64,000 nt of DNA from Baylisascaris procyonis (Eukaryota; Nematoda; Chromadorea; Rhabditida; Ascarididae), in contig JAZARR010000154.1 of the NCBI GenBank assembly GCA_037389465.1, positions 3,162,001-3,226,000 on the forward strand, in the 5' to 3' direction. The notes beneath the pieces are model-generated. The model was not told the DNA's origin, made no database searches, and was given only the letters and a program-made list of their open reading frames with translations. Position numbers and translations under genes: made by a program. Below are positions 31,244 through 46,700 of the stretch, piece by piece (the first letter of the stretch is position 1; each line of letters starts with the position of its first letter).

Positions 31244-34200
31244 AATACACAGGTGCACATAGGATGTTGCTATAATACCCTCTATAATGACATAAATTTG
31301 CAATCAAGCATGGGAAATTTCTTCAAGCAGAGGTACGCATATGGTTTACTGAAATTATTTGTTCTGCAATCCGGACATGTTAAAAAAAAAACAACTTAAG
31401 TTAAAAAAATTTTTTTTGGAGATCGGCGTTAAAATTTAGAAAAGAGTGGACCGATATAAAATTTCAAAGAAAAAACGAGCAGATTGGAAAGATTCTTTTA
31501 AAATATCCGCTTTTCAAGCATTTACCGTGTTCAATTTCCGCAGACGACTATTTTTCTCGGAGTATTTTATTAAATTTTATTCTTTTAATATGCAAATGTT
31601 ATCGCAAAATTCTACGATTATGTATTACTGATGAATGACAGCTAAAGTATAGCGATGGCATTTTTGTTGGTAAATTGCTTTTGTCAGCTCAACGAATAAT
31701 ATTGGCTAATCATGGAAAGCACATATGACAAAGCCGATAATCTTCTAAGTCGGTAAACAAGCGAACATCAATGATTTTCCACTTGCAAAGAAAATTTGTT
31801 TGCATAAAATTGCTTCGCATCGAAAGCAGTTGTCGATTGTCGCAGAGATTGCCTCTTCTTAAGAATATCACTAAATAAACAATGGCAAACAAATTACAAA
31901 TGACGATCACTTCATAATGATAGCTTCATTGTTGAATAAATCTATAATTTAAACGCTATTATTAGCAGTTCATGCGATCTTATCGGCAAGAATGCTAATC
32001 AATTTCCAATCAATCAATACTAATCAATTTTCGATTAATCTTCAGCATAGCACTTATTCCACTCAGGATACGAAGTTGAAGATTGACAATGAAAAGCCTT
32101 AGCGGAATATGATCGCTAATAATTAGTGAAGAGTAATACATGATGGAAAATTATTGTTGAAAATGTTTTAATAATCGTTTCAGAAACTGAAACATTTTCA
32201 ATAAAGGAATTTTGAAAAAATATTTATATGCTATATAATACTTTGCAAATGCGCCTGGAAATTTGTTTACGACAGTACTTCAAACTATCGTACCCTCTCC
32301 TTCATAGAACGCCTATCATTGATTTATAGAGATAGGAAAATGCTGGGCATTTATTTACATACTTGAAATATTTTATCTCATATCGTTTTGATGAAAATCG
32401 TTTTGATGAAAATTTAGAAAAAAAAACTCTCGCCTCGCAGTGCAACTCTTCTCTCACTCCCTTTACCTCATAGAATGCATTTCCGGAGAAGAATTCCAAA
32501 AAAAAGTTAGAAATCTCACTTTAGATTATAAGCAATATGACCACATAACATTTCTTATAACAATATCGACACAATATGTTTGATAGTATATAGCGAAAAT
32601 GCTTATGCAGTTGTATCAATGTTGATCTAACATATCGCAATTTGAATTTTTTAAATAATTTTTTGATGATTTTTTGTGAAAACGCTTCGAGGAAAATATC
32701 GACGAGCATTATTTCCTCAAGAACATCAAAAGTGTTCGCTGTGCGTCAATCTGATTGTGACAAATAATTGACAACGATTAAGAATTTGGAGTGAAGCCAA
32801 TTTCTTTTTCAGACCAAAATCAATCATATCGAACGCTAGCTGTATTTTTGCACTAATATATTTCAATCGGGGCCAATTTCTGCATTTCCTCATAGCACAT
32901 ACTTCCTTTGTTGTTCTCACATAAAGCACGTGCACTTCTGTCTCAGCATTTCGTACTTTCCTCTATATTCGTTGCATGCAAACGAAATATGCAACCTCTT
33001 TGATGAATATGAAAATTTTTTCGCATTGAAAATGCGATATGTTTTTTTTTTTTTTTTAATATGTGACCATAGGTGATACGAAACACGCAACGAACGCTTA
33101 AAATCTTAGCTTCTAAACTATTTCGTTGTTTATTTTATTGTTGCTGTTTTTATTTGCAAAAAGCTTTAAATTGTTGAGCGGACCAAGCAACCAAGCCTTT
33201 AAGATTGGTATATTGCTTCCGAAGAACAATCTCCGTTCTGTTCGTTGAACTTAGATTTTGAAGCCTTTTTACGATCATAATTCCTTATTCGATCCCAATT
33301 AGGACACATAGGAATATTTGAGTGAGTGGAGTGAATTTAACATATGCATACAAATGAAGATTCAACGCTACACTGGTCGAATTTGTTTTGATTTTAAGCA
33401 TCGCTTTCGCCACTTGATTAGCTTTCTTGTGATAAACACTCCATGCCATAAACATCAATACTATTAATTCGATTTAACGCAACATTGCAATCAACAGCTT
33501 CCTGTTCCCTTATTTTCTATCGAGAAATATCGCTTATGAATTACATGAATTCCGAACAAGAAATATGAGCTTCATTAAGAAATACCCCTTCATATCTAAT
33601 AATATTTTTGATTATGAAAGTGTTGAGTAGGAGATTTATCTCATCCTAAATTTGTTGAGAAGATTATTAAATGTTCTAATCGCTACAATTTAGTTATTTC
33701 TGAGGGGAACTGAAAAACGCAAAAAATTTGTGCGAAGTTGCACTGCAATTTTAGACACTAATTTGAACTTTTTTTTTGCATTTCATCAATATCGTCGTGA
33801 ATAAAGGATACCTAAAATAGCAACAAATCGATTTTTAATATCTAATGAATTGCTGCCAATTTCCAAAGAATAAATCCTGAATAGGGATCAATTTCTCAAT
33901 ATTCAAGAAACAATAGTCGTGATGTTTATGTGACGAATCGAGTGGAATATATTTGATGATGGAATAAAGGATTGATCAATACGCTGCATAGAGATGCGCA
34001 ATTCGATGTTGTTTCCTCCGCATTCACCATGTGTGAATGAATGACTAAAGCATTCGTACATTAAAGAGCATTCCCAATATCTCATCTAATCAATAGGGAA
34101 GTGAAAATTTTTTATTTTGCTATCCATCCATCTCAGTTTAATGTTCAATGCTTTTAGTATTTCCCTGAAAAGATTTCGTCGATTTTAAAACCGGTTGCAG

Positions 34201-34737
34201 TGAATATGGAAAACCCTTTACGAAATAATTCCGCACAATCGACTTCATCTTCTTTTCAACTAGAAAGCACAAATTGTGTTTTTGAAATGAGCTTCATTTC
34301 CTCCTGAAAAGGCGATGCAATCTATTCTCGCGAGTGAATTTCCATCAAGCAGAAGAACTAGTTTCGTTCATTCTTTCTTTTCCTTGAGGGTAAGCTACTA
34401 AACTTGTGATATATATAAACATACTGATTTAATTTACAGTCGCATAAACCGATGCCACTGTGGCGGAAGTTAATAAATGATTTCATCTCGAAGCAATTTC
34501 AACGCGGCTGTCATTTATGTGCACGATTATTGTTTATGCACTTTTGATGTTTATTTGGCGTTTTGTTTGTTGTTCATATATTTGATATAAAGAAAAGCGA
34601 ACTTTTGCATAATGTATGTAACAAATAAGGAAAGTTGGGGGTTGGATGCCGAGTGCCAATAACGGCCGGCATTGGACCATTGGCTCAGCTCGGACCGCAT
34701 CGATTTTGAGGCACGAGCCCACCGAGCAGTAGCAATA

Positions 34738-37700
34738 ATGCAATGTGCGCCTCCAATGACGCTCGCTGCCACTTTGGCGCTGCTGCTTTTGCATGTGCTA
34801 ATCGCTGCAGGTAATAAAGCATTTCTCTTTCATTTTTATTCATCACTAAACTTTAAATTTTTTTGATTTTTGAGTTTTCAAAATTTTTACATGGAATTGT
34901 ATACGAAAATTCCACTGAAATGAACTACAACTTGTGCAAATTGATGCGAAGATGCAATTGTTCTGCACTTTCAAATTATATAATACATACAAAATTGAGC
35001 AATATAATCGCATAATCTATCACTCATCTTGAATCTGTGTTGTTTTTTTTTGCTTCTTTTTCTGCTTCTCTTCTAAAGAAAATTTATATTTACAAATTTC
35101 GGTGCAGAGATGGTTTCATTTCAAAAATTCGCTTCTCATCGCATAGCTTAACTTTCAGAAGAGATCTTGTGCAAGAAAATCTTAAAAAGTTGTTTGAAAT
35201 CATTTCGAAAAGCTATTTCATTTATTTAAATGTTTATCTCAAAGGCCATGTCGACATGTCAACTGCACTTTTGCAATGCATCAATTAAATGCACTTTACC
35301 AATCTTGCACAATCACTTAAAGAAGTTCGACCACAATATTAGAATGCTGCATTATTATTTAAAAACTTTGTTTCTCATTCTATCACCATAGAAAGCATAA
35401 GTATTAAAGAGATTTGTGAGCATTAGCGTCGTTTTATATGCACACTTTATTCCACTTGGCCTATTTTAGCGTGCTCTAATGTGTATCTCATGTTATTCGC
35501 AATTCTTTTGATTGCAGTACCTCGAAAAATGCTACGATGCTGAACTTTGCTCTCCAGCTTTATACTTCGCTCTCCCCACCTCCTCCATTAAGCAGACCCT
35601 CTCCTCTTTTCCCCCTTCCTCCCTCAGGAAAAAGATCTTGCATACGTCCTTGGCAAATTACACATTATATATATCTTGTCATCTTCCTTCGGGAATGCCC
35701 TCAAGGAAAAAATTCGGCAAATTTTTTTGAGGCTATTTTCTAGGCGTCGTTTCTTTAAAAAACAACCCTTTTCGAAAGTGCACTCACAGATTATTGCAGC
35801 CAGGAAGGGATCATTTAAAAACCATTTGCTTATTGAGGCAAAAAAAAATTTTTTTTAAGCAACGATGCGTGAAGAGGCTAGTGTTCGTTTGCTATTCTTT
35901 TTAACCACGCATTCACAGTATCATTTATGCAAAAATAGCGCTGTAACAAAAGATCTAAAACGCTAACCTTGAGCGATTTGACGCAGTTAAATAAAGGAAT
36001 GGGGTAAACATTGGTTACGATACGGTAGAAAGATCGCAGTGCTGAAAATTATAGCTATAATGCGTTTCGTATAAATCACATTAAATTACAAAATAATGGG
36101 GTGATTTAAGATGTTTGTCACATCTACACAACATTCGCTATCATAGTGCTATGATAGTTCAATGTTAGCACGAACCGAGGGTGTCGATTGCTGAGTGATC
36201 TGTCGATTAGTTTTCATTATTGCTGCAATAAGCTCATTCAAAGATCGTACATCGGGTGCCTTTACTTAATTGTGAATGTGCACTTGAACGTAATAAAATC
36301 GATAGATTTGCGTTCGCATTTTTTTTCACCTCCGAAATGAACTCCCATTGAAATGCTCAGCTTTAAAAGATTTTCATTCATCTATATTAAATCCTTCGGT
36401 AATTTATTAGTCGAAAATGCAGCATTTTTTAAAAATAATGTTACACCGATACAATGCCGACTTCTTTCATTATTGTCAGTGTGGACTAACTTTTTCTTTT
36501 TTTTTTTTTTTTTGCAAATATTTAAATGAACGAATTCACTTTCCATGAAATTTTTTTGTAGAAATGAAGAGATATTACTGAAATATCGGAGCTACGTATG
36601 CTAATACATATTTATGAATGCATTTGTTGGTCTAATTTCTTGCAAAAAAAAAAAATTCAATGTTTTATAACAAAATTATTTACGTCTAATAATCGCTTAC
36701 AATTTGAAGGATAGCTAAATGTGCCAATGGGATTGATATGATACGCCCCTTTGATCATCACCGTAAATACGATACATTATTGAAAACTGATTGCACTCTA
36801 ATAGCAATCATATCGACGAAATTACTTCAAATGGACTTTTTTGTATGCATTCAAAATTCTTTTGTTGTCGTTTTTTGACGGCTTTCTATTCGGTTCGTAT
36901 GTAAATCCGCATTTTAGAATGCATCACTAGTGCTCCTGTCAAATACTTACCTTTTATCACTAACCAAAACATTCTATTCCTCTATTTGCTTGATTCTTTA
37001 TAACTACGAAAAGATTCAGTGATATTCAGTGTCTTTTATAATTCTGAAAAGAAAATATTCAATGACCAATCATGGTGTGTAATCAGCAATGTTGGCTATG
37101 TGCCTGTTTTTATGCCTCGGGGCTGATCATTTCCGATTGGGCAGCTCACTTATCGCTGGATGCAATGATATTTGCTTACGTCATCCGAATTTGCATATAT
37201 GAAAATTTCACCGAGGCAGTTAGCGATTGTTCACGTGGCTAAGATGTTCTTCACTTTGTACATTTGTTGTGATCGACTGTTAAAACCCTGTATTATTATT
37301 ATTCTTTTTACTATATCGACCTCTAAACAGGCCCATTGCAAATTCATCTGCACACTTGATTGAAGTTGATTATGTCGATAATTAACTTCATTATTTTCAA
37401 CATCGGTAAATGAGACAAAAAAAAAATTTTTTTTTTTGAGCTTTAGCTTGATTCCTCATTAACAATTGCCATTTTGAAATGCTCCTTTAAAAGCAATAAA
37501 TATATTCGAGCATAGCAAAGAAATAATCGTAATTCTAATGGAGCCTTGAAAAAAACCTAAATTTCTTCACCATTCATGAAGTATTTGCCTAAAATCATTG
37601 ACCGTTTTGTAGACTCTTCTAAATAATGGTTAACGGCTGCGAACGTTGTGGTGGTTGCGATTCCAAAAATATGCGCAATTTCCTCTTCTTCAGTTTTTAT

Positions 37701-40700
37701 TTATTCCTGAGTAAATGGATATATTTTAAATGTTTTATAAAAGTTTGCACTCTTATAGATAAAGAAATGAGCTCACTTCTTCCGATGCAGCGAGAAAATT
37801 GCCCCTACTCCTCTTCGCGCCCTCTACACAACTTAGAGCGCTTTAGTTTCTTTTAAAAAGTACAATAATGGATATTGAATGAACATAATTGCAGCAATTG
37901 AATGCCTATTGAAGACCAACCAATTGGATCAGAAACCGATTCCATAGAAACGAACACATGAATGTTTAACACGTTGATAGTGGCAAATGTGCCCTATTTT
38001 TGCACAATATTGTGTTAAAAAATGTGTTATAATTCTCAGAAGTGGATCGGATTTCTTTGCAATATTATAATGTGAATTATTACAATTTTATTAATAATAC
38101 TATTCGATCGATCGATCGATCGATTAAAATGCGAAGAAATTGATTGCTGTATTATAGCAGTAAAATTGGGTGCAACTTTTGCGCCATATTGAGATCTTTT
38201 CAGACCCTTCATTGATGCATTATGCATATAATATAAAAATAGGCAGACCAAATATCCTTTCGTTTATCGAGAATGGAAGAGATTTCAAAGATTGAAGTTT
38301 TTAGTGAAAATTCGATTCTAAGAGTAAACATGAAACGATGAAAGTGTACGAGAAGTGAATTGGTGCTTAGATCAACTTTTTCAGTCGACAATAATAAAAT
38401 TTCTTTCGAATCGAAATTTTTCAACTTATCGATCCTTTCATAATTTGTTCAGGAACGTTGAGTATTCCCATACGATTCTTAAGGGAATTCACCACAAGTG
38501 AGCACAGCGAGATGCGTCATTATCGTTATAAAACCAATTTTTTTTTTATCTTCGCTCAAAAAATTTCGTCAACTTTTAATATTTTTTACATTCCATGTCA
38601 AAAACTTCGAAAAAAACGAGAATAACCAGCCTGAGCATTTAATTTTTAAATACAAATTAAACTCATATCATGAATATCTTGTGCAGTGATAAACAATTTC
38701 GACAAGGATTTCGCATAAAGAGTTTGGTCGAGAATATAGAAAATAAACATCAAAGTCGAAGGTGAATATTTTTATTCGATCGATGAAAGACCCTAATCCA
38801 TTCATTTTCTATCCCAAAATATATTACTGCAAATGCTTTCAATTGTCATGAATGTGTAATTAAATGAACTATCACTGCAGGAGTACATATATCAATCGTG
38901 CCTGATACGAATGCCTTCGTGCTATTCACACCACACGAGGGCACAAATCAATCAAAATCGCTCATTTATTTACAGGTCTTTTCTTCTTTTTTTTTTTGTT
39001 TATTTTGATGCAAGAACTTAATTATTTACCATATTTAACTCATATTTGCAGCTTCTGTTATGATTTTAAGCAAAGTATATTTACCCCTTCAGAGTAACTT
39101 ATATTCTCTTCTTTGTTCATTTGTTAGTTTCGTCACTAATACTTGGCAGCTATAGATGTTTGGCCATTACAAATATTTGTAGGTATTTGCAATCTCCCAT
39201 TTGTTTATTCTGAAGAGCTTCTTCATCCTTAATGTGAAAGCAGGAAATAAACCTAGTTGGCATGTTAAAGAAAGCGAAGGGTGAAGAGTAGAGATGAGGA
39301 GAGAAGCCAGCGTTTTGCATAATTTGTATCCAAAATAGCCAAAAGCAGCCATCTCGGCCAAGTGCATCTCTTTTGGTCAAATCCGATTTGGCTGAAGGCA
39401 CTTTCCTAAGTACCATTTGCGCGGCCTCTTCGCTTAGCATCTCTGTAGAGTGCATACAAACAGCAAATTAATCACAATTCGTCGTTCTTTTTCGTTCACG
39501 TCGTTTAATGCGAATTTTGAAAATTGAAATAGAGGGAGAGATGAAAGGGGGAGAATCGAGAAAAACCCTGAATTATTGAAAATAAATTTTGAGATAAAGC
39601 CATCATATGCATTTTGTTGAGATAGTTAACAGCAGTGCATGTATTCGTATGTCTTTCATCGGTTTCAAAAAAAAAAAAACGTTTCAGAATGGATGTCCTT
39701 CAAGCAACGATCAATCGGTGGTGAGTTCCGAATCAGGCAAACGTCATTTTCTCCCACTCAGCTCACTCAGAAATCTCGAATGCGCAATTACAGTGAAAAT
39801 CGCCTCAACAATTGTCTCATTGGTGCGATCATATTTTGTTTAACTTTTGCAACTGCTGCATCTTATATTTGCAACATTTTTTGGTTTTCTTTATATTTCT
39901 CACCCAAAATTTCACTTGAACGATGTTTTGATGGGGAATTTTAAGGGTACAAATAAGTGATTTCTCTTAAGCAACTATGCTCATCTCTTATAAATTGAGA
40001 TGTCAGCGGTCAATTTTATGCTCGAATTGCATGATCGCGAGCGCATTTGACGAAGATCATATAATTTTCGCAATTTTTCATTGCATATTAATCCTACTAG
40101 ACGTTTTGGTGAACTGGCGGAATCTCTGTGAGAGACTACAAAAGTGATATAGCATTCATTTTCCAGTAAAGAAGTACATTTAAATAAAAATTGTTAATTT
40201 CCATTCTTCAGCGATATTAATATTTTTATAGCCATATGTTGTTTGAATCATGTCCACTGATTTTAATTTGGGAATCTAAATAGTACCATATTCTTATGAT
40301 TATTACAGCTTAAATTTAGTACGCATCACGTTATCGCATAAGATATGTTGCCCTTGCCCCCCCCCCCCCCGCCCTTCCTTTGAAAGAATTCCGTAGCCTA
40401 AACTTTTGAAGATAGAATTCTAATAGGACTCATAATTTCAATGGACTCATAACTATTTCTTTCCACTATGAAACTAGAAGAAATAGCTTGGATATTTACG
40501 AAACGAAAGTAATCCCGTTTCAATAAGCAACTCCTTGAATATTTCGAAATCCTGAAAATCTATGACAGTTGGCGCATTATTCGACGGTATACGATACAAT
40601 TATTTAACGCATTTGGTTAACTTCAACAATGCAATTATTTGATAATTCGTGGATGAAGAGATAGAAAAGAACATAGAGCTCGTTTGCCGCAAAAATTGTC

Positions 40701-43700
40701 AAAACGATGACGAAAAGAGTTGAAGAGTGGCAATTAAGGATTAGAAAATATAGCCGAAGAAGACGATATAGGAGAGGCAAAGTTGTTTAAGCATAAACGA
40801 TTCAATGCAGTGAAAAAATCCGTTTAAAGCCCTTGTTCGAAATAAACAGTGAAATGCTTTTTGAATAAATTTAAAAATTTAAAGAAGCATCCAAAAATTT
40901 GTTTCCACTTGAAAAACTCTTTGTTCACTTATTTAATTGGTTCCTTATCAAAGATAATCTTAGTCAAAAAATTGACATTACTTTCAGGATCGTCCCTATG
41001 TGGATGTTTTGGCGGTTGCAGATGTTAGTACCCTCTCACATTTGCGTCAAGCCCTTTGTGTCTCCACACAGCTTAGTTTTGCGTCGTCGATGGCGGCGCC
41101 CACCTCATGTACCATATCACCATTTGATTCAGTGCGTCATTCGTGTATCATCAGAACACTAATACCCTTCTCATGGTTTCCGTCACAGGAGGGCGATCCA
41201 AAACAGGTAATCACAATGCAACATCTGAGTTGATTAATTCTGTGCTTATCATCGACTATCATGACTGCGCACCTATTATACTTTTACGACGTAAATTAAC
41301 TGCTATTCATTTAATCATAACATTCTATGCTATAAGACAATAACCACAGCTACAACAGTTAACTGCCGGAAATTACTTATTTCTACTCTTCTTTTTGAAG
41401 ATATATTATCATTAAATTTGGTACTTAATTAGGCTCACTTTTATGCAGAAGCCTCCGAGAAGAAAGCCTGAGGCATTTTTCTATGATTATCGGGCAGAAA
41501 GCTCATTCAATGCCCTTCTAATCGAGATGGGTTTATATTTTTAGGGATTTGTTTTCTCATTTTACTGCCTATTCAAAATTGGACATTTATATTTTATTTC
41601 TATGCACATTGAGGCATTTAACTGATTGGACCAAATACTTTATGCTACTGCATAAAAATTATTTAAACAAGTATTTAGAAGTCTTGTCGATTAAATCAGC
41701 TCAATTATTTGAGGCATTATTAGTCGATAGCCTTCATCTCAGATGGGGTTATACTTATGTGGGTACGGTACCTAATTTAGAAATGAATGGAGTGGACTAG
41801 CATATTCGAATTCTAAATTAGCGTTAAGTGCAATAAGACGCAGTTGCACAGTTGTCTATCAAGTAAACGAGTTGCCATATGCTGTACACTGCTGCATTGA
41901 AAAGCTCTTCAACTTTTTTTTTCGAGGGGAAGGGAACATCTTTGGCTTTGAGTGTTATTGAAAGAGACATAAGGAAAGAGGGGTGCAGAAAAAAATTCAA
42001 CTGAAAAGGGCATTGCTACTTCGAATAATAGTTTCAGTTTTAAGATCTCTTCATATCTGAGTGAAGTGCTGAAATTCACAACTTTTTATGAGTTTAAATT
42101 ATAGATTCTTTAGGGCTTATACGAAGTGAATCTGCAAAACTCGTGAAGAAAATTGTTTCTGGCAGCGAAAGATGAAGTGGCGAATAGACATTTATTTGTT
42201 TCGATATGTCAAATCTCTGCTCACCAATATCGTCAACTTATCTTAAAATCCCGTTCATAGCTTTCTCATAGTGTTTATCTAATTTTTTTTCAGCCCATAA
42301 TGCTATCGCATTCGATTGGTTCGGATTGCTCGTCTCCGCCTGTTGCAGCACATCGCACGAAATTATTCCTTTTGCCTCCATCAAGTGGCTATCAGAGCAT
42401 TGAACTCGATAGGTAAGCTGATTTCTCAGTCTATTTCTTGCAATTCCTTATCAACGATAATGGCCGTTCCAGTTCTTTTAACAAAAATTCACTAAAACTT
42501 CCAGAAGAGCTATTGTTTTATGGGACAGCATAGTGTGAAGCTTTTTATCATTGATGAAGGGGCTTCCATTCCTTGAGCCAACCCAGAACTTCCTTATTTT
42601 TAAGAGTACCTCATAAGTGTCCTCTTAACTCCATCTTTTCAGAACAAGACTGATCCGCATAAGGCACAAATTCCCCCCCCCCCCCCTCCACACAGCGCAA
42701 TTTCCATGTCATTAATCACTCTTTCATTTCAAATTTGTCACCTATTTCTGCGCAATGCAGCTTCCATACCCATATTGATACGGCTTTCCTATTGACGTTA
42801 CCTTCATTATTGAATATGGTCTGATTTCCCATAAGGCAAGACATCAACTGTTAACATTTCCTACAGTCATTGACACTGGATGCATAGAAAAACGCTGTTG
42901 AAGACAACCACCGGAAATAATTCAAGCAACATCCTAACATGACATGAGCGAGAAAGTTGGCAGGATATCAGATTTATTCGTCTGATCGCCGACTGATATA
43001 CGATTCCCTTACTTGAGCTTTCAAAAAAGAAAATTTTAACAAGCATAGTTTAGCGCATTGTCGGCTTCAATGAATAAAACCTGCAATATCTAACAATTTG
43101 TGAGAAAAAACGGCAAGTCCGATAATAAATAACTTGGTCGTTAGCCATGATTCAATTTTCACGTGACTACAATCGAATTCATCTTATCGCAAATGCGTTA
43201 CGCGGTTTGATGCTCGAAAACTAGCGCAACAATGGGCCAGAGATATGAGCCAACGCAGATGTAAACGATGTCGTTAAAATGTGCAATAGTCGGTGCAGTA
43301 AAATGTGCAAATCGTTTCTTTTTTTTACGCTTTAAAAGTCTCTTTTCGGCGAATTATAGCACTAATCTAATTTCTAAAGCGAAATTTTCGTAATGCTTCA
43401 TAAGAGGATCCACTTTTGCACTTTCAAATATATTCTTATAGATTTTGGCACTCGAAATGTACGACTTTCTTGGATAATTGCATTCACTCGTTGCAATAAT
43501 TTTGTTTTTCCGCAACGCAGCACTGAGGCGCTTCCCCTCTAACGAACATTCAACGCGCACATTCATTGCCGTTGCTCGTTTATTGGCAACAAGCTATTCA
43601 GCTCAAGAATTCATGCATTCATGAGACATCAACTAAATTCCGTTAATTCTATGATGCCGACGGGTTAACCGTTAGAAGGAGGGGTGTTGCATTGTGGTAA

Positions 43701-46700
43701 TAGCAATCCTTCCGCACCGTTCTACTTCAGCTATATCGTGAATCCTCATACCTTTTCATAATTGTGGTTTAGTCATTGAATATGATAATAATACTCAAAA
43801 CTAATAGTGTCGAGATCTAGATGCACTTGAATGAGCAAACATACATAGATTTGTGAGGAATAATAATAAACGTTTTCCGTGATAAGAACATGCATCTGCT
43901 CAACTATTGATGACTAAATTACCCATTCATGCAAACATTTGCACAAAAGAAACATTACTAATTTTAGCTTTAATTCTCTGACTTCAGCGATATATAAATT
44001 CATATCTTCAAAGATCTTTTTTATCGCTGCACTATACGATATGTTCTTTTCGTGTCATAATTTAGTGAATAACGCCTAGTGCTATGTTGCAAACAAACCG
44101 TATATCGATAAGGGTTCATTCGGTGCCTAATATCGCATGATGCAGAGAATTTTGAACTCATCCTTCATTACCATCCAGAGCAGTTTTCTTGCATCCCCAT
44201 CTCACTATTCTCGAAGATTTCCGGTCCATTAGCGGATCCTGTATTATTAAACTTAGAATTCATTGGCTTTCAATTCTTGTAGGTACAATGAGGGAGAAGA
44301 GGAAGATGTATAGTTCATGGATGAGAAGAGGACCTGATACCTCAGTTTCACTCGTGCGCAAGAACAGTGAAAAGGAATATCATGCAATAAGAATTCTCTA
44401 GCCCCCCCCCCCACTATCAAATATTACCACCAATTCTAGCAGTTTATTGTTTGAGTCAAGCGTATGCTTATTGCCTTCTTACAGCAATATCAGCCATTTT
44501 CTTCATTGCATCTTGATCATTCGTCTAAAGTCAGCTTTGAATAATCGAATTTGATTATATATTTAACAGTGGTAAGCTATAATTAGATGAGATCTTATAT
44601 GCATAATCGCATGACGACTTACTTTATTTTTTAAGAATTTAGAGAAGGGATTATCTAATCTAAAAGGATTGACATTGGATCGAGTATTTATAATCAAGGT
44701 ATATAATTTCTGAAGGCCAAAAACAGCATTGCGTTCTCAATGTGGGGTATTTCTCTCGATGAAATATGTTTTGCATCACTAAAACTAAACCGAATCTTAA
44801 TTGCAAATCGATTCGCTTCTAAAGGCTGCATCTCACATTAATCTTAGCCTTTTCCCTTCTATAGCACTGCAGCGTTAAAATGCTTGCGTCCATTTTGCAA
44901 CTAGTCGTAATGCTTTGCTGAGGAAGTCAATCACTAAAATTTCTAACGTCTTCTCAATTTAAAAACAACGACAAATTAGAAGAATAGCACAAATTTAAAA
45001 GTAATATGGAGTAATGGAAGCAATAAAGAGTAATATAAACCATAGACATTATTCTTAAGCAAATGATACGTCATAATAAAAGAGTTATCTATATCGTATG
45101 AGAGTTTGTCTGCAGTACCGGAATGATAGCACTCCTATCAGACCAAATCATCTTTCGCTTCATATCGAAGTTGTTCACGTGTAATTACACAAATATTTGT
45201 CAAATACAAGTAGTCAAACTTCCCAAAAGAGATTTCCCAACATTCTCAGGCGATAATAAAAAGAAATTCTGTACAACTCATGAGCATGAAAAAATAAGCC
45301 GGAAGTCACTATATTTTAGTATCAGCCAATTTTTAAAATCTTATAGCTAGTTCATTCACATAAATATCAAATAAAAGATAACAGCCGATATTATTTACCA
45401 TCGACAAGAAAAGAGAAACTCGAAGAAGTGCAAGCAAATTCCCCATGTAATATTTATCTCTGTATGAGATGCAGCTATATTTCAGGCAACTCTCGATACG
45501 TACCCGATCGAATATATCATTCGCCGCCGATTCAGTGACCACCATACTAATGCACCTCAAATTCAGCGATAAAAATATGCACATTACTGCTATTCAACTC
45601 AGGTTTCTTTAAGCGAAATCGTTCACTATTCATCGCAAAATTGACACATTTGTTCAAGATATGGATGTGTTAAATGAGTACCAAATATCGATGCTATCAC
45701 TTGCAAGACCCAAGTTCTATTTCTAGCTCATGACGGATTGTGCATATACGGTGGAGTCTCTAGTGTTGCACTCAAAAATAAGGCACTCATATGTTTTTCC
45801 ATTTCGTTGATAACATTATTAATGATGTAAAGATGAACGGAACTATTTTTCGAGTTTATTCACAACGTTAAACGGCACGATAACTAAGGAGTTTATGTGA
45901 TGATATGTTCGAAGAAGGTGAAAATGGAAATATGCAACTGAAGGGACTAATTACGGTTACTATTGGAAATTTTTTGAAATGACTGACACATTAAGAGATT
46001 CATGGATTTATTTTATTTATTTATTTATTTATTTACCTATTTATCTATTTATTCGCATATGCTGCAATAAGAAAACATACAAAAATATGGAACACAAACA
46101 AGATACAGCAACCGCTCGCAATGCTTCAGTGCATGCGAATAAACAATCCGCGTATATTCATACGCAGCAACAGCAAATAATGTGTAGATAGAAACAACTT
46201 AGCCACAGTTGAAAAGTTGATCAATGTTTATAGCCAATAAGCACATAATGATACCCTCTGATATATCGGCAGATAGTGCTTTCAAGTGGGAAACAGTGGT
46301 GCATTAATGAAACATTTAAACATATTTTGATAAGATTTATTTGTTTTTTTTTTCTTTTGATTTTTCTCATGTGAATTATTGCCAACCCACACCCCGTCAA
46401 GCAGCCAGTCGGCTGTCGCAAATCATGCAGCTAAGTTGAGTTTTAGAAATCGCTGAGTTTTTATTCCATTGCATTCGAATTCGCCAACGACACAGCGCAC
46501 TTAAATAGCTTCATTGTTTTGTTCGACCGCCTGAACTGTGTTTCTACGGCGCAGAATGGAACGACTTTTTTTATGTCTTTCTAATTGCATTTTTACTAGC
46601 ATTGAGCCCAGTGATCGTTTACAGCGTAAGGCAATCTTCTTTGAACTAATTTTTAATAAACAATAAAGTGGGAGAAGGCCGAATAAAATTCTGAAAAAAA

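Larger units (their letters stand above)
27216..34737. other. Long gene-poor spacer upstream of TMEM132
   Basis: About 7.5 kb of AT-rich sequence between divergent genes (unknown gene on minus, TMEM132 on plus), so it probably includes both promoters. I find no exon with supporting homology. It contains the second copy of a dispersed repeat (29335-29590), a CT-then-A simple tract (30762-30793), a CA-rich tract (31212-31243) and many A/T homopolymers. Confidence 0.5.

Noticed and set aside
35537..35743. Possible TMEM132 exon after the polypyrimidine tract at 35.6 kb
   Set aside because: The acceptor looks good, but the usable donor gives phase 0 while exon 38881 needs phase 1.
39150..39455. 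101-codon minus-strand ORF in a TMEM132 intron
   Set aside because: No recognisable domain, no good splice sites, and overlap with a plus-strand phase-0 frame; kept only as the cassette-exon note.
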